This document shows positions 35,758 to 43,939 of a stretch of DNA of 64,000 nt, piece by piece. How positions within the stretch are numbered: position 1 is the stretch's first letter; each line of letters starts with the position of its first letter. This DNA comes from Pseudomonas farsensis. GTDB taxonomy: Bacteria > Pseudomonadota > Gammaproteobacteria > Pseudomonadales > Pseudomonadaceae. The translations under genes and the position numbers were made by a program. The notes below the pieces were generated by a model, which did not search any database, was not told the DNA's origin, and saw only the letters and a list, made by a program, of their open reading frames with translations. The stretch is from positions 1,622,001 through 1,686,000 of the forward strand of contig NZ_JABWRF020000001.1 in the NCBI RefSeq assembly GCF_014268805.2, given 5' to 3'.

Positions 35758-36329
35758 ACGGCATTCGCGCGGTGGTGATCGGCGCCTCGGCGGGTGGCGT
35801 CTCGGCGTTGTTCAGCGTGCTTGGCGCGCTGCCTCAGGGCTTCAGCCTGCCGGTACTGTGTGTGCTGCACCTGCCTGAGGGCCGCGACAGCCAGCTTGCC
35901 GAGGTGCTGCAGCGGCGCCTGGCGCGACCGGTGCTTGAGGCCGTGGACAAGGCACGTATTGAAAACGGTGTGGTCTATGTAGCCGGGCCGGGTTATCACC
36001 TGTCGGTGGAGCGTGACTTCACCCTGTCGCTAAGCCAGGAAGACCCGGTGCATTTTTCGCGACCGGCGATTGATTTTCTGTTTGAATCCGCAGCCGACGC
36101 GTATGGCCCAAGCCTGCTTGGCGTGCTGCTGACCGGGGCCAACGAAGACGGCGCCCGAGGGCTTTTGTACATCAAACAAAGCGGCGGCCGGACTATCGTC
36201 CAAGACCCCCGCGACGCACAGGTTGCGCTGATGCCGGAGGCCGCACTGGCCCTGCACAGCCCGGACCATATACTTTCATTGAGCGGTATCGGGCAGTTGC
36301 TCGCTACTCTGGACCCAAGCGCATGCTGA
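35754..36329 (+). CDS. CheB-type methylesterase domain protein without REC
   Basis: The 191-residue protein is a stand-alone CheB catalytic domain. VIGASAGGVSALFSVL carries the likely catalytic Ser, VLCVLHLPEGRDSQL the His region and LGVLLTGANEDGARGL the Asp. No receiver domain precedes it, so it is not controlled by phosphorylation in the usual CheB manner. It overlaps cheR by 4 bases and the next kinase by 7, so translation is coupled. Together with CheR it suggests a reversible methylation step tied to the kinases. Confidence 0.9.
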   Translation: MNGIRAVVIGASAGGVSALFSVLGALPQGFSLPVLCVLHLPEGRDSQLAEVLQRRLARPVLEAVDKARIENGVVYVAGPGYHLSVERDFTLSLSQEDPVHFSRPAIDFLFESAADAYGPSLLGVLLTGANEDGARGLLYIKQSGGRTIVQDPRDAQVALMPEAALALHSPDHILSLSGIGQLLATLDPSAC

Positions 36330-37549
36330 GTCATACTATCGCCAAACTGCTGATCGTCGACGACCTGCCAGAGAACCTGCTGGCCCTCGACGCCTTGATC
36401 CAGGGGCCTGACCGCGAAGTGCACCAGGCCCTGTCGGCAGAGCAAGCGCTGTCGTTGTTGCTCGAGCACGAGTTCGCCCTGGCCATCCTTGATGTGCAGA
36501 TGCCGGGCATGAACGGCTTCGAGCTGGCAGAGCTGATGCGTGGCACGGAGAAAACCCGCAACATCCCCATCGTGTTCGTCAGTGCTGCCGGGCGCGAAAT
36601 GAACTACGCGTTCAAAGGCTACGAGAGCGGCGCGGTCGACTTTCTGCATAAGCCCTTGGATACCCTGGCGGTGAAGAGCAAGGTATCGGTGTTCGTCGAC
36701 CTGTTCCGCCAGCGCAAGGCCCTTGACCGTCAGTTGCAAGACCTTGAGCGCAGCCGCGCCGAGCAGGAAAAGCTGCTGGCCCAGTTGCAGACCGCCCGTG
36801 GTGAGCTGGAGCATGCGGTGCGCATGCGCGACGACTTCATGTCGATCGTCTCGCACGAGGTACGTACGCCGCTCAACGGGCTGATTCTGGAAGCCCAGCT
36901 GCGGCGTATGCACCTGTCGCGGGGCAATCTGGCGGCGTTCAGTGAGGACAAGCTGCGGGCCATGGTCGAGCGTGACGAGCGGCAGATCAATAGCCTGATT
37001 CGCCTGGTCGAGGACATGCTCGATGTGTCGCGCATCCGCACTGGCAAGCTGTCTATCCGGCCCAAGGCGTTCGACCTTGCCCAACTGGTAAAAGGGCTGG
37101 TGGCCAACTTCGCCGCCCAGGCCGGCGCGCTGGATACCTACATCGAGCTGACCCAGTGCGAGGCGTTGCAGGGCGAGTGGGATGAATTTCGCATTGAGCA
37201 GGTGCTCGCCAACCTGTTGTCCAACGCCCTGCGCTATGGCGACCGCAAACCTGTGCAAGTGCGCGTGTTCGAAGAGGGTGGCATGGCCTGCGTTCAGGTC
37301 AAGGATTCGGGCATTGGCATCAGCGCGCACAACCAGCAGCGGATTTTCCAGCAGTTCGAGCGGGTTGCCGCCCATCAGGCCAGTGGCGGGCTGGGCCTGG
37401 GCTTGTACATTTCCGAGCAGATCGTGCTGGCACACGGCGGCCGTATTCAGGTGGACAGCGCCGAGGGGCAGGGCTCCACGTTCAGTGTCTACCTGCCGCG
37501 GCCGGTGTTGCTGCAGCAAAGCGACCAGGCCCAGGCAACCTCTGTGTAA
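36323..37549 (+). CDS. REC-HisKA-HATPase kinase (response regulator/kinase fusion)
   Basis: The 408-residue soluble protein begins with a REC domain (Asp57 in LAILDVQMPGMNGFE, Lys in FLHKPLDT). A coiled coil follows, then a HisKA with His178 (MSIVSHEVRTPLNGLILEAQ) and an ATPase domain (NLLSNALRYGDRKPVQVRV, ASGGLGLGLYISEQIVLAHG). A kinase with an N-terminal receiver is likely to be regulated by phosphotransfer from another kinase, probably the hybrid kinase that heads the run. No membrane segment is present. Confidence 0.9.
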   Translation: MLSHTIAKLLIVDDLPENLLALDALIQGPDREVHQALSAEQALSLLLEHEFALAILDVQMPGMNGFELAELMRGTEKTRNIPIVFVSAAGREMNYAFKGYESGAVDFLHKPLDTLAVKSKVSVFVDLFRQRKALDRQLQDLERSRAEQEKLLAQLQTARGELEHAVRMRDDFMSIVSHEVRTPLNGLILEAQLRRMHLSRGNLAAFSEDKLRAMVERDERQINSLIRLVEDMLDVSRIRTGKLSIRPKAFDLAQLVKGLVANFAAQAGALDTYIELTQCEALQGEWDEFRIEQVLANLLSNALRYGDRKPVQVRVFEEGGMACVQVKDSGIGISAHNQQRIFQQFERVAAHQASGGLGLGLYISEQIVLAHGGRIQVDSAEGQGSTFSVYLPRPVLLQQSDQAQATSV

Positions 37550-37593
37550 GCCTGGGGTCTGATAGCCATCCTTTTGAATTCGAAGGCGTTGTC

Positions 37594-37971
37594 ATGAGTG
37601 AAGATGCACAAGATGTGGTCCTGATCGTCGAAGACGAGCCAGCGATACGCATGATTTTGCGGGATTACCTGGCGGGTGAGGGTTACCACGTGCTGGTGGC
37701 CGAAAACGGCGAAGAAGCGTTCGCCATTCTGGCCAGCAAGCCGCACCTGGACCTTATGGTCACCGACTTTCGCTTGCCAGGCGGTATTTCCGGGGTCGAG
37801 ATTGCCGAGCCTGCGGTCAAGTTGCGCCCAGACCTCAAGGTGATTTTCATCAGCGGTTACCCGGCTGAAATCCTTGAGTCCGCAAGCCCCATTGCCAAGC
37901 GTGCGCCCATTCTGGCCAAACCGTTCGACCTGGATACGTTGACGGCGAAAATCCAGGAACTGCTGCGCTAG
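37594..37971 (+). CDS. Single-domain response regulator (REC only)
   Basis: The 125-residue REC protein has acidic residues in VLIVEDEPAIRMIL, phospho-acceptor Asp58 in LMVTDFRLPGGISGVE and the Lys of ILAKPFDLDTLTAKI. It lies 44 bases after the REC-kinase gene and is probably the terminal phospho-acceptor or sink of this block. GRYP-type spacing (DFRLPGGISG) is typical of stand-alone RECs next to hybrid kinases. Confidence 0.88.
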   Translation: MSEDAQDVVLIVEDEPAIRMILRDYLAGEGYHVLVAENGEEAFAILASKPHLDLMVTDFRLPGGISGVEIAEPAVKLRPDLKVIFISGYPAEILESASPIAKRAPILAKPFDLDTLTAKIQELLR

Positions 37972-37978
37972 TCCTTGT

Positions 37979-38755
37979 TCAGGCGGCCCGCTCCAGCACG
38001 TCCAGCAGTTGCACGAACTCCAGGGCCAGGCGATGCCGTGGCGCCAGATGCACCAGCGGTACGCCGGCCTGGTGCGATTCGCGCATCTTGATCGAGCTGC
38101 TCAGGTACACCGGCAGTACCGGCAGGCCCTCGGCACGTAGCTGCTCGACCAAGGTCTTGTGCAGGGCGGTGCGCGCGGCGAACTGGTTGACAACGATGCC
38201 TTCTACCTCAAGCGCCGGGTTGTGGTCCTGGCGCAGTTCCTCGACCTCGCTCATCACGCTGAGCAGGGCCTGGCGCGAGAAACTGTCGCAGTCGTAGGGG
38301 ATCAGCAAGCGCTCAGCGGCAACCAGCGCACTGAAGGTATAGAAATTCAGCGCTGGCGGGGTGTCGATGTAGATGCGTTCGTAGTCCGCCGACAACTCCA
38401 CCAGCAGCTTGCGCAGCTTGTTGATCTTGTATTTGCTCTCAAGCTTGCCTTGCAGGTCGGCAAGCTCGGCGCTGGCGCTGATCAGGTGCAGGTTGGCGTA
38501 GCGGGTTTCGGTGATTATCGCGCGGTGCTTCTTGCCGGTGGCGGGGTTCGGCGCAAGCGTCTGGCGGAAGAAGTCGGCAATGCCAGGGCCAATGGCGTCG
38601 GCGCCGAGGCCTGTCAGGTAGTAGCTGGCGTTGGCTTGTGGGTCGAGGTCCACCAGCAGGGTTCGATAGCCCTCGGCTGCACTGGCGGCTGCCAGGTTGC
38701 AGGCGATGCTGGACTTGCCTACACCGCCTTTCTGGTTGAATACGACGCGACGCAT
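37979..38755 (-). CDS. ParA/MinD-family ATPase (orphan)
   Basis: The 258-residue protein has the deviant Walker A box [34 protein letters not shown] and the Walker B-like [16 protein letters not shown], as in ParA. No DNA-binding N-terminal domain and no adjacent parB or centromere-like repeat are seen. It is probably not the chromosome segregation ATPase but one that positions a protein cargo. It converges with the signalling run, 7 bases apart, which hints at but does not prove a link to those kinases. Confidence 0.88.
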   Translation of the reverse strand: MRRVVFNQKGGVGKSSIACNLAAASAAEGYRTLLVDLDPQANASYYLTGLGADAIGPGIADFFRQTLAPNPATGKKHRAIITETRYANLHLISASAELADLQGKLESKYKINKLRKLLVELSADYERIYIDTPPALNFYTFSALVAAERLLIPYDCDSFSRQALLSVMSEVEELRQDHNPALEVEGIVVNQFAARTALHKTLVEQLRAEGLPVLPVYLSSSIKMRESHQAGVPLVHLAPRHRLALEFVQLLDVLERAA

Positions 38756-38924
38756 GGGGCAGTCATCCTTGAAGAAAATGTCAGATCAAGGTCAATCCTA
38801 TGACTGCAACATGACATTAATAAGACATTGATTGCCTTTCGCGACACAAGGCCGCTCCCGCAGCGTGGACCGTAGGATGCCCCGGCACTATGCTAGCGCT
38901 CTATTACCCACCAAGGAGGCCGCC

Positions 38925-39284
38925 ATGGGCCAGCGAGGCAAGGACCAGCAGATCGACAACATCGAATTCAACGTGGCCGATATCCCCCGTAGCAAGGCGT
39001 TTTACGGCGCTGTATTTGGTTGGCGCTTCACCGACTACGGGCCGACCTACTGTGAATTCAGCGATGGCCGGCTTACCGGTGGTTTCACTACGGGTGAGCC
39101 GGTGCGCCCAGGCGGGCCTTTGGTCATTCTTTACGCCGCAGACCTGGCCGCGGCCCAGCGCCGGGTCGAGGCCGCTCGGGCGCGGATCAGCCGAGAGATA
39201 TTCGCCTTCCCTGGCGGGCGGCGTTTCCAGTTCATCGACCCCGATGGCTATGAGCTTGCCGTGTGGTCCGCCGAGCCTGAATAA
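38925..39284 (+). CDS. VOC-superfamily (glyoxalase-like) protein
   Basis: With the ATG at 38925 (AAGGAGG 9 bases upstream) the product has 119 residues in a glyoxalase/bleomycin-resistance fold: DNIEFNVADIPRSKAFYGAV, FGWRFTDYGPTYCEFSDG, VILYAADLAAAQRRVEAA and FQFIDPDGYELAVWS. Only one clear metal-type ligand remains (the Glu in the last strand), and the first strand has Glu where His is common. Enzyme activity is therefore uncertain. A REP arm (38838-38858) lies upstream. Confidence 0.85.
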   Translation: MGQRGKDQQIDNIEFNVADIPRSKAFYGAVFGWRFTDYGPTYCEFSDGRLTGGFTTGEPVRPGGPLVILYAADLAAAQRRVEAARARISREIFAFPGGRRFQFIDPDGYELAVWSAEPE

Positions 39285-39287
39285 ACT

Positions 39288-39665
39288 CTAGCCTCCACCG
39301 CCAGTCCCCCCGGAAGAGCCTAGCGTGGCCGGGGTGCCACGGCCCGTGCCGGGGTTGCCGGCGTCAGGTGTGGTACGCATGCCGCCGGGGTTGCCTACAT
39401 CCGGAGCGGTACGCCCCGTCCCCGGGTTGCCCACGCCATTGCGGGTGTCATCGTTGCCAGGGTTGACGGTGCCGTCGCCTGTGCCCATGCCATCGCCCGG
39501 CACCCCCGAACCGCTTGGGCCGCGTTGGTCAAGGGTGCCCGTACCAGGTTGTTGCTGGCCGGGCAGGGGCGGGTTGTCGTTCATGTCCGTCGCCGCCAGG
39601 GCGAGCGGGGCGCCGGTGCTCAGGCACAAAGCCAGGCACAGGCCATGCAGTTGATTGCGGTTCAT
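39288..39665 (-). CDS. Secreted Gly/Pro-rich repeat protein
   Basis: The 125-residue product has a signal peptide (LHGLCLALCLSTGAPLALAA) and a low-complexity mature part rich in Gly, Pro, Thr and Asn. Imperfect repeats of about 12 residues are visible (VGNPGTGRTAPD, VGNPGGMRTTPD, AGNPGTGRGTPA). There is no catalytic motif. It is probably a periplasmic or cell-surface disordered protein. Its character resembles the secreted protein at 49536-49838. It converges with the VOC gene (3 bases between stops). Confidence 0.7.
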   Translation of the reverse strand: MNRNQLHGLCLALCLSTGAPLALAATDMNDNPPLPGQQQPGTGTLDQRGPSGSGVPGDGMGTGDGTVNPGNDDTRNGVGNPGTGRTAPDVGNPGGMRTTPDAGNPGTGRGTPATLGSSGGTGGGG

Positions 39666-39751
39666 GTCGGTCTCCCGATCGGGTGATTACCTAAGTGTTG
39701 GCAAGTCACCAGCGGCGCGGGTGCCCGCGCCGCGACGGGCGGTGGCGACAG

Positions 39752-40231
39752 TCAGCCCTGCGGCTGGCCCATCTGTTCCAGCTCGATATTCACCTGGCGC
39801 ATGCGCTGCTCGACGATGGCCTGCACCTTGGGGTCGTTGGCGCTTTCGCGCATCAAGTTGGAAAGCTTGTCGCCCAGGCGCTTGCCTTCTTCGGTCTCGC
39901 CCATTGCCTTGGCTTTGGCCGGGTCACGGGTCGCCTCGATGATCAGCGCGAACTCCTGGTCGTTGAAATTCTTCTTGCTGTACAGGCGGTAGAGGTCCTC
40001 GCGCTGGTCATCGACCGTGAGGTGCTTGCGCAGCACTTCGCGGATTTTCTCCTGCGGCACCTGGCGGTGGGTCATCGCCAACAGCTGCGCCATGCGGTCG
40101 ATATTGTGGTCGTAGGCTTCCTGCAGTGGCAGGCTCGCGACGATCTGCTCCTCGCGCGAAGGCTGCTGGTCGCAGGCGGTGAGGGCGGTGAGCAGCAGCA
40201 GGGGGAGCAGCAATGCAGACAAACGGGGCAT
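39752..40231 (-). CDS. Predicted lipoprotein, alpha-helical
   Basis: The 159-residue product starts with a lipoprotein signal (LLLPLLLLTALTACDQQPSR) whose lipobox LTAC puts lipidation at Cys20. Asp at +2 would favour retention in the inner membrane under the E. coli rule, although that rule differs in Pseudomonas. The mature part is strongly helical and charged (EKIREVLRKHLTVDDQREDL, MRESANDPKVQAIVEQRMRQ). No domain is recognised. It lies upstream of the Gly/Pro-rich gene on the same strand with an 86-base gap. Confidence 0.8.
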   Translation of the reverse strand: MPRLSALLLPLLLLTALTACDQQPSREEQIVASLPLQEAYDHNIDRMAQLLAMTHRQVPQEKIREVLRKHLTVDDQREDLYRLYSKKNFNDQEFALIIEATRDPAKAKAMGETEEGKRLGDKLSNLMRESANDPKVQAIVEQRMRQVNIELEQMGQPQG

Positions 40232-40410
40232 GGTCGGGGGCCTTGAGCGCTTTGGAGGCGGCAGTTTACTGCAAGTGGGATAGGCGGTGGGTGGATGTCA
40301 GAAGCGCCTTACCTTCGGGTTTGCTGAATAAACACCTAGTTTTTGACAGGTCTTTCGGAGGGTGTCATTTATGAGTGGGAAAACACCAAAACGCCACTAT
40401 GGAAGAGCTC

Positions 40411-41625
40411 ATGTACAACCAAGACGTCATTGCATATGCCAGGCACCAGGAGGCTCTTGTGGCCAAGCTGGAGTACAGGGTCGACCCGAATGAGCACGGC
40501 CGCTCCGAGGGCCGTGAAACGCTGATGCGTGATTACGCCCGCATTCTGTACTCGTCATCGTTCCGGCGACTGCAGGGCAAGATGCAACTGCTGGGCATCG
40601 ACGCCGGACGCTTCAATCGCAATCGGCTCACCCATAGCCTGGAGGTTGCGCAGATTGCTCGCAGTATCGCCAGCGACTTGAAACTCGATGTCACCGTGGT
40701 TGCCGAAGCGGCGGCGCTTGCCCATGACATCGGTAACCCGCCATTCGGCCACCATGGCGAGACTGTGCTCGACGAACTGTGCAAGCCCTGCGGCGGTTAT
40801 GAGGGTAACGCCCAAGCGTTTCGTATTCTGCGAACCTTGGAACGCAAGCATCATGCCTATGATGGCCTGAACCTGAATGTGCGCACGCTGATGGGGGTGA
40901 CCAAGTACTTCCATCTGCGAGCCAATAACCCGAAAAAATTCCTCTATGACGATGATCACGAGTTTCTGAGTCGAGAGCTGCGCCAGCATGACCTGCAGAT
41001 CACCAAGAGCATCGACGCCGAGATAATGGACTTGGCTGACGAGATCGCTTATGCCGCTCATGATCTGGAAGACGCGCTGAGCTTCGGCCTGATTAGCCTG
41101 GACGAGATCCTTCATGAGTTCCGGATCAGCCCGAAATTCAATTGCGCATACGATGCCCTCGCGGACTTGGCCAACAAAGTGCGCGATGACGCCATGCAGG
41201 CCAACCGTCTGGGGTCATCCGAGGAATTCGCCATGGTGCTGAAAAAGGAACTCACTTCCCAAATTGTCTACACCCTGTGTTCGGATATCGACTTGGTCAA
41301 TGGGCAGCTAGGCTACCGGCAGCATGCCAAGCTCGCGGAGGGCCTCAAAAAGCTGCTGTTCAAAGCGATTCTGCGCAAAAAAGACGTGCAGCTTTACGAA
41401 AAGAAGGGCGCTCATGTGATCCGTAAGCTGTTCGAGGTTTACAGCGACCCGAAATACAACCGCGACAACATGCTGTTGCCGGCAGAGTTGCGCTCGATTG
41501 ACGCAAGTACCGAGCGCAAGGTAACCGACTACATCGCCGGCATGATGGACCTGTACGCCATCCAGGAGTACGAACGCTACTTCGGCAAAGGCAGCCTTGA
41601 CCGCTATTACTTTGCTCAGCCCTAA
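40411..41625 (+). CDS. dgt: dGTP triphosphohydrolase-like HD-domain dNTPase
   Basis: I chose the ATG at 40411 (GGAAGAG just upstream; 404 residues); GTG 40375 and ATG 40399 are in-frame alternatives. The HD-domain marks are LYSSSFRRLQGKMQLLG, RLTHSLEVAQIARSIAS, EAAALAHDIGNPPFGHHGE and IMDLADEIAYAAHDLEDAL, matching the metal-binding His/Asp residues of Dgt. These enzymes split dNTPs to nucleoside and triphosphate. They balance nucleotide pools and can restrict phage growth. The gene stands alone on the plus strand among minus-strand genes and overlaps the LysE gene tail-to-tail by 4 bases. Codon use is slightly less GC-biased than in its neighbours. Confidence 0.88.
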   Translation: MYNQDVIAYARHQEALVAKLEYRVDPNEHGRSEGRETLMRDYARILYSSSFRRLQGKMQLLGIDAGRFNRNRLTHSLEVAQIARSIASDLKLDVTVVAEAAALAHDIGNPPFGHHGETVLDELCKPCGGYEGNAQAFRILRTLERKHHAYDGLNLNVRTLMGVTKYFHLRANNPKKFLYDDDHEFLSRELRQHDLQITKSIDAEIMDLADEIAYAAHDLEDALSFGLISLDEILHEFRISPKFNCAYDALADLANKVRDDAMQANRLGSSEEFAMVLKKELTSQIVYTLCSDIDLVNGQLGYRQHAKLAEGLKKLLFKAILRKKDVQLYEKKGAHVIRKLFEVYSDPKYNRDNMLLPAELRSIDASTERKVTDYIAGMMDLYAIQEYERYFGKGSLDRYYFAQP

Positions 41626-42206
41626 ACCAGCACCGCCGACCACGCCGATACCAGAAGCAACCCCGCCAAGCTCTGGTTGAACCAGCGCAGCACGCGTGGT
41701 GAACGCAGCCAGCGGGCGCTGCCGACACCCAGCAGCACCCAGGTGGTCATGCACGGTATCGCCACCAGCAAGAACACCAGCGACAAGCGCCACACCGGCA
41801 GCATGGGTGTGGCGAACACCCCGATCATCGCCACTGCCATCAGCCAGACCTTGGGGTTGACCAACTGCAGTGTGGCCGCGCTCCAGGCGCTGAAGCCGCT
41901 GTTGGCCTGGGCCTGCAAGGGTTCACCGGCAGCGCGCAGCATGCGCCAGGCCAGCCAGCTCAGCCACAACGCACCGCCCCAGCTCATCACCTGCTGGGCC
42001 AGTGGGTAGCTCAACAGCAACTCACCCAGCCCCAGCCCGACCAGCAGCACGATCAGCGTTGCTGCGCTACAGGCCGCGAGCATCGGCGCCAGGCTTGCGC
42101 GCAGGCCGTGACGGGCGCTATGCGCCAGGATCAGCAGGTTGGTCGGCCCTGGGCTGATACTGCCGGCCAGGGCAAAGAGCATAAAGGGCAACAACGTGTG
42201 TGACAT
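41622..42206 (-). CDS. LysE/RhtB-family exporter
   Basis: Start ATG at 42206 (MSHTLLPFMLFALAGSISPG) gives 194 residues with five to six transmembrane helices. SPGPTNLLILAHSARHGLRA is the family's N-terminal motif, and QLVNPKVWLMAVAMIGVF the second. The family exports amino acids or derivatives. The AraC-type regulator gene starts upstream on the same strand (50-base gap), so the pair may be a regulator/exporter unit in which the regulator senses the exported compound. Confidence 0.88.
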   Translation of the reverse strand: MSHTLLPFMLFALAGSISPGPTNLLILAHSARHGLRASLAPMLAACSAATLIVLLVGLGLGELLLSYPLAQQVMSWGGALWLSWLAWRMLRAAGEPLQAQANSGFSAWSAATLQLVNPKVWLMAVAMIGVFATPMLPVWRLSLVFLLVAIPCMTTWVLLGVGSARWLRSPRVLRWFNQSLAGLLLVSAWSAVLV

Positions 42207-42255
42207 GGGCAAAGGCTCCGGTTGAACGAAACCCATGTTCGCGGCTGGGGTTGCC

Positions 42256-43086
42256 TCAGTCTGGAAGGTTTGAGCAGCGCTTGCGGTAGTCGGCCGGGGT
42301 CAGCCGGAAGGCGCGGCGGAACCAGCGGCCCAAGTGGCTCTGGTCGGCAAAACCCAAGGCCATGGCGACTTCTGCCGGGGTGTCGCCCCGGGCCAGCAAC
42401 TGCCGCGCACGGGCCAGGCGCAGCTGGATGAGGTAGGCGTGCGGGGCCAGGCCGAAGGCCGCCTTGAACGCGCGGGTGAGGCGAAAGCGATCGACCCCGC
42501 AGACCTGCGCCAGCTCCACCAGGCCGATGTCCTGGTCCAAATGGGCATGCAGGTAATCGCGGGCGATCTGCGCGGTCAGCGGCAGCCGTGGGTCGGGGTC
42601 CAGCCGTTTGCGCCATTGCAGGTGGCCCGTCAGGCAGGCGAGCAGGTCGTCCAGCGCGGTCTGGCGCACGATGCGCAGTTCTTGCTGGTGCACCGAATGA
42701 AAGGCCCGCGCCGTCGCCCCCGCCAGCCGTGCATCGCAATGCAGGGTAGCGGCAAAGCTGGGCAGGGCGCTGGCGGGGGCGTGTTCGAACAGCGCGCGCA
42801 GTTCGGCCTCAAGCCAGGCGGCCTCAAGGTACAGGGTTGAGTAGGTAAAGCCCTCGGCGGTGGGGGCCAGGCCGTCGTGGAGGTCGCCGGGTTCGAGCAG
42901 AAAGACCTGCCCGGGCGTGCTGTGATAGCGCACCCGGCGGCAGTGGAACTGCTGCACGCCCTGTTCGGTGCAACCCACCAGAAAGCTATCGTGCCAGTGC
43001 GGGTCGTAGGCGTGGCCGGTGAAATGCGCGCGGACCGACTCGATGCCGGTGTCGGCGTCCTGTCTGAGGTCAATCCAGTGGCTCAT
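42256..43086 (-). CDS. AraC-family transcriptional regulator
   Basis: The 276-residue protein has an N-terminal cupin-like sensor (VRYHSTPGQVFLLEPGDLHD, with HDSFLVG before it). Its C-terminal double helix-turn-helix includes GLVELAQVCGVDRFRLTRAF, KAAFGLAPHAYLIQLRLARA and VAMALGFADQSHLGRWFRRA. It is of the type that regulates adjacent LysE exporters. It lies directly upstream of the LysE-family gene on the same strand. Confidence 0.9.
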   Translation of the reverse strand: MSHWIDLRQDADTGIESVRAHFTGHAYDPHWHDSFLVGCTEQGVQQFHCRRVRYHSTPGQVFLLEPGDLHDGLAPTAEGFTYSTLYLEAAWLEAELRALFEHAPASALPSFAATLHCDARLAGATARAFHSVHQQELRIVRQTALDDLLACLTGHLQWRKRLDPDPRLPLTAQIARDYLHAHLDQDIGLVELAQVCGVDRFRLTRAFKAAFGLAPHAYLIQLRLARARQLLARGDTPAEVAMALGFADQSHLGRWFRRAFRLTPADYRKRCSNLPD

Positions 43087-43274
43087 GGGGCAGCCCTTGC
43101 AGAGAAAGCGCCTACCTTAACCCAGCTGCACGGGCAGGTCTGGAACGAATGTGCAGCGCGAAGGACGGGATTTTCGCCGTTGCGCTGAAAGTGTTGCTCG
43201 ATTGCGCGGGTTTTCTTTTATCGGCGTATCACTAAGATGCGCCTCACCCCTCGATCCCACAGGAATTTGCATTG

Positions 43275-43928
43275 ATGGATACTGTTGCCCTGGCCAAGCG
43301 CCGCTACACCACCAAAGCCTACGATGCCAGCCGCCGCATCCCCCAGGCCACTGTCGATGCGTTGCTCGAACAACTGCGCCACAGCCCGTCCTCGGTCAAC
43401 TCGCAGCCTTGGCATTTCATTGTCGCCGACAGCGCCGAGGGCAAGGCGCGCCTTGCCAAGAGCACCGAGGCCGATTACGCCTACAACACGGCGAAGATCC
43501 TCAACGCCTCCCATGTGATCGTATTCGCGGCACGTACCGACATGACAGATGCCCACCTGCAGGCGGTGCTGGCCCAGGAAGACAAAGACGGCCGCTACCG
43601 CGACGAGCAGGCCAAGGCCACCGGTGACCAGACCCGGCGCTTCTACGCCGACCTGCACCGTTACAACTACAAGGACCTGCAGCATTGGATGGAGAAGCAG
43701 GTGTACCTGGCCTTGGGCACCGCGCTGCTGGGCGCTGCGGCCTATGACCTTGATGCCACGCCCATCGAAGGGTTCGACTTCAAGGTGATGGACGCAGAAC
43801 TCGGCCTGCGTGAGCGCGGTTTGACCAGCGTCGTGGTCATGGCGCTGGGCTACCGCAGCAGCGAAGACTTCAACGCAGGGCTTGGCAAGTCGCGCCTGCC
43901 GGCTGAGCAGGTCTTCACGTTCCTGTAA
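43275..43928 (+). CDS. nfsB: Oxygen-insensitive NAD(P)H nitroreductase
   Basis: The 217-residue protein matches NfsB. AKRRYTTKAYDASRRIPQ and RHSPSSVNSQPWHFIVADS form the FMN-binding N-terminus, and EKQVYLALGTALLGAAAYDLDATPIEGFD the core. The C-terminus (LGYRSSEDFNAGLGKSRLPA) closes the dimer. It reduces nitroaromatics, quinones or pteridines using NAD(P)H. A second ATG three bases upstream (43272) is equally possible. It is flanked by unrelated regulators, and no operon partner is seen. Confidence 0.92.
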   Translation: MDTVALAKRRYTTKAYDASRRIPQATVDALLEQLRHSPSSVNSQPWHFIVADSAEGKARLAKSTEADYAYNTAKILNASHVIVFAARTDMTDAHLQAVLAQEDKDGRYRDEQAKATGDQTRRFYADLHRYNYKDLQHWMEKQVYLALGTALLGAAAYDLDATPIEGFDFKVMDAELGLRERGLTSVVVMALGYRSSEDFNAGLGKSRLPAEQVFTFL

Positions 43929-43939
43929 CCTGCCTGACG

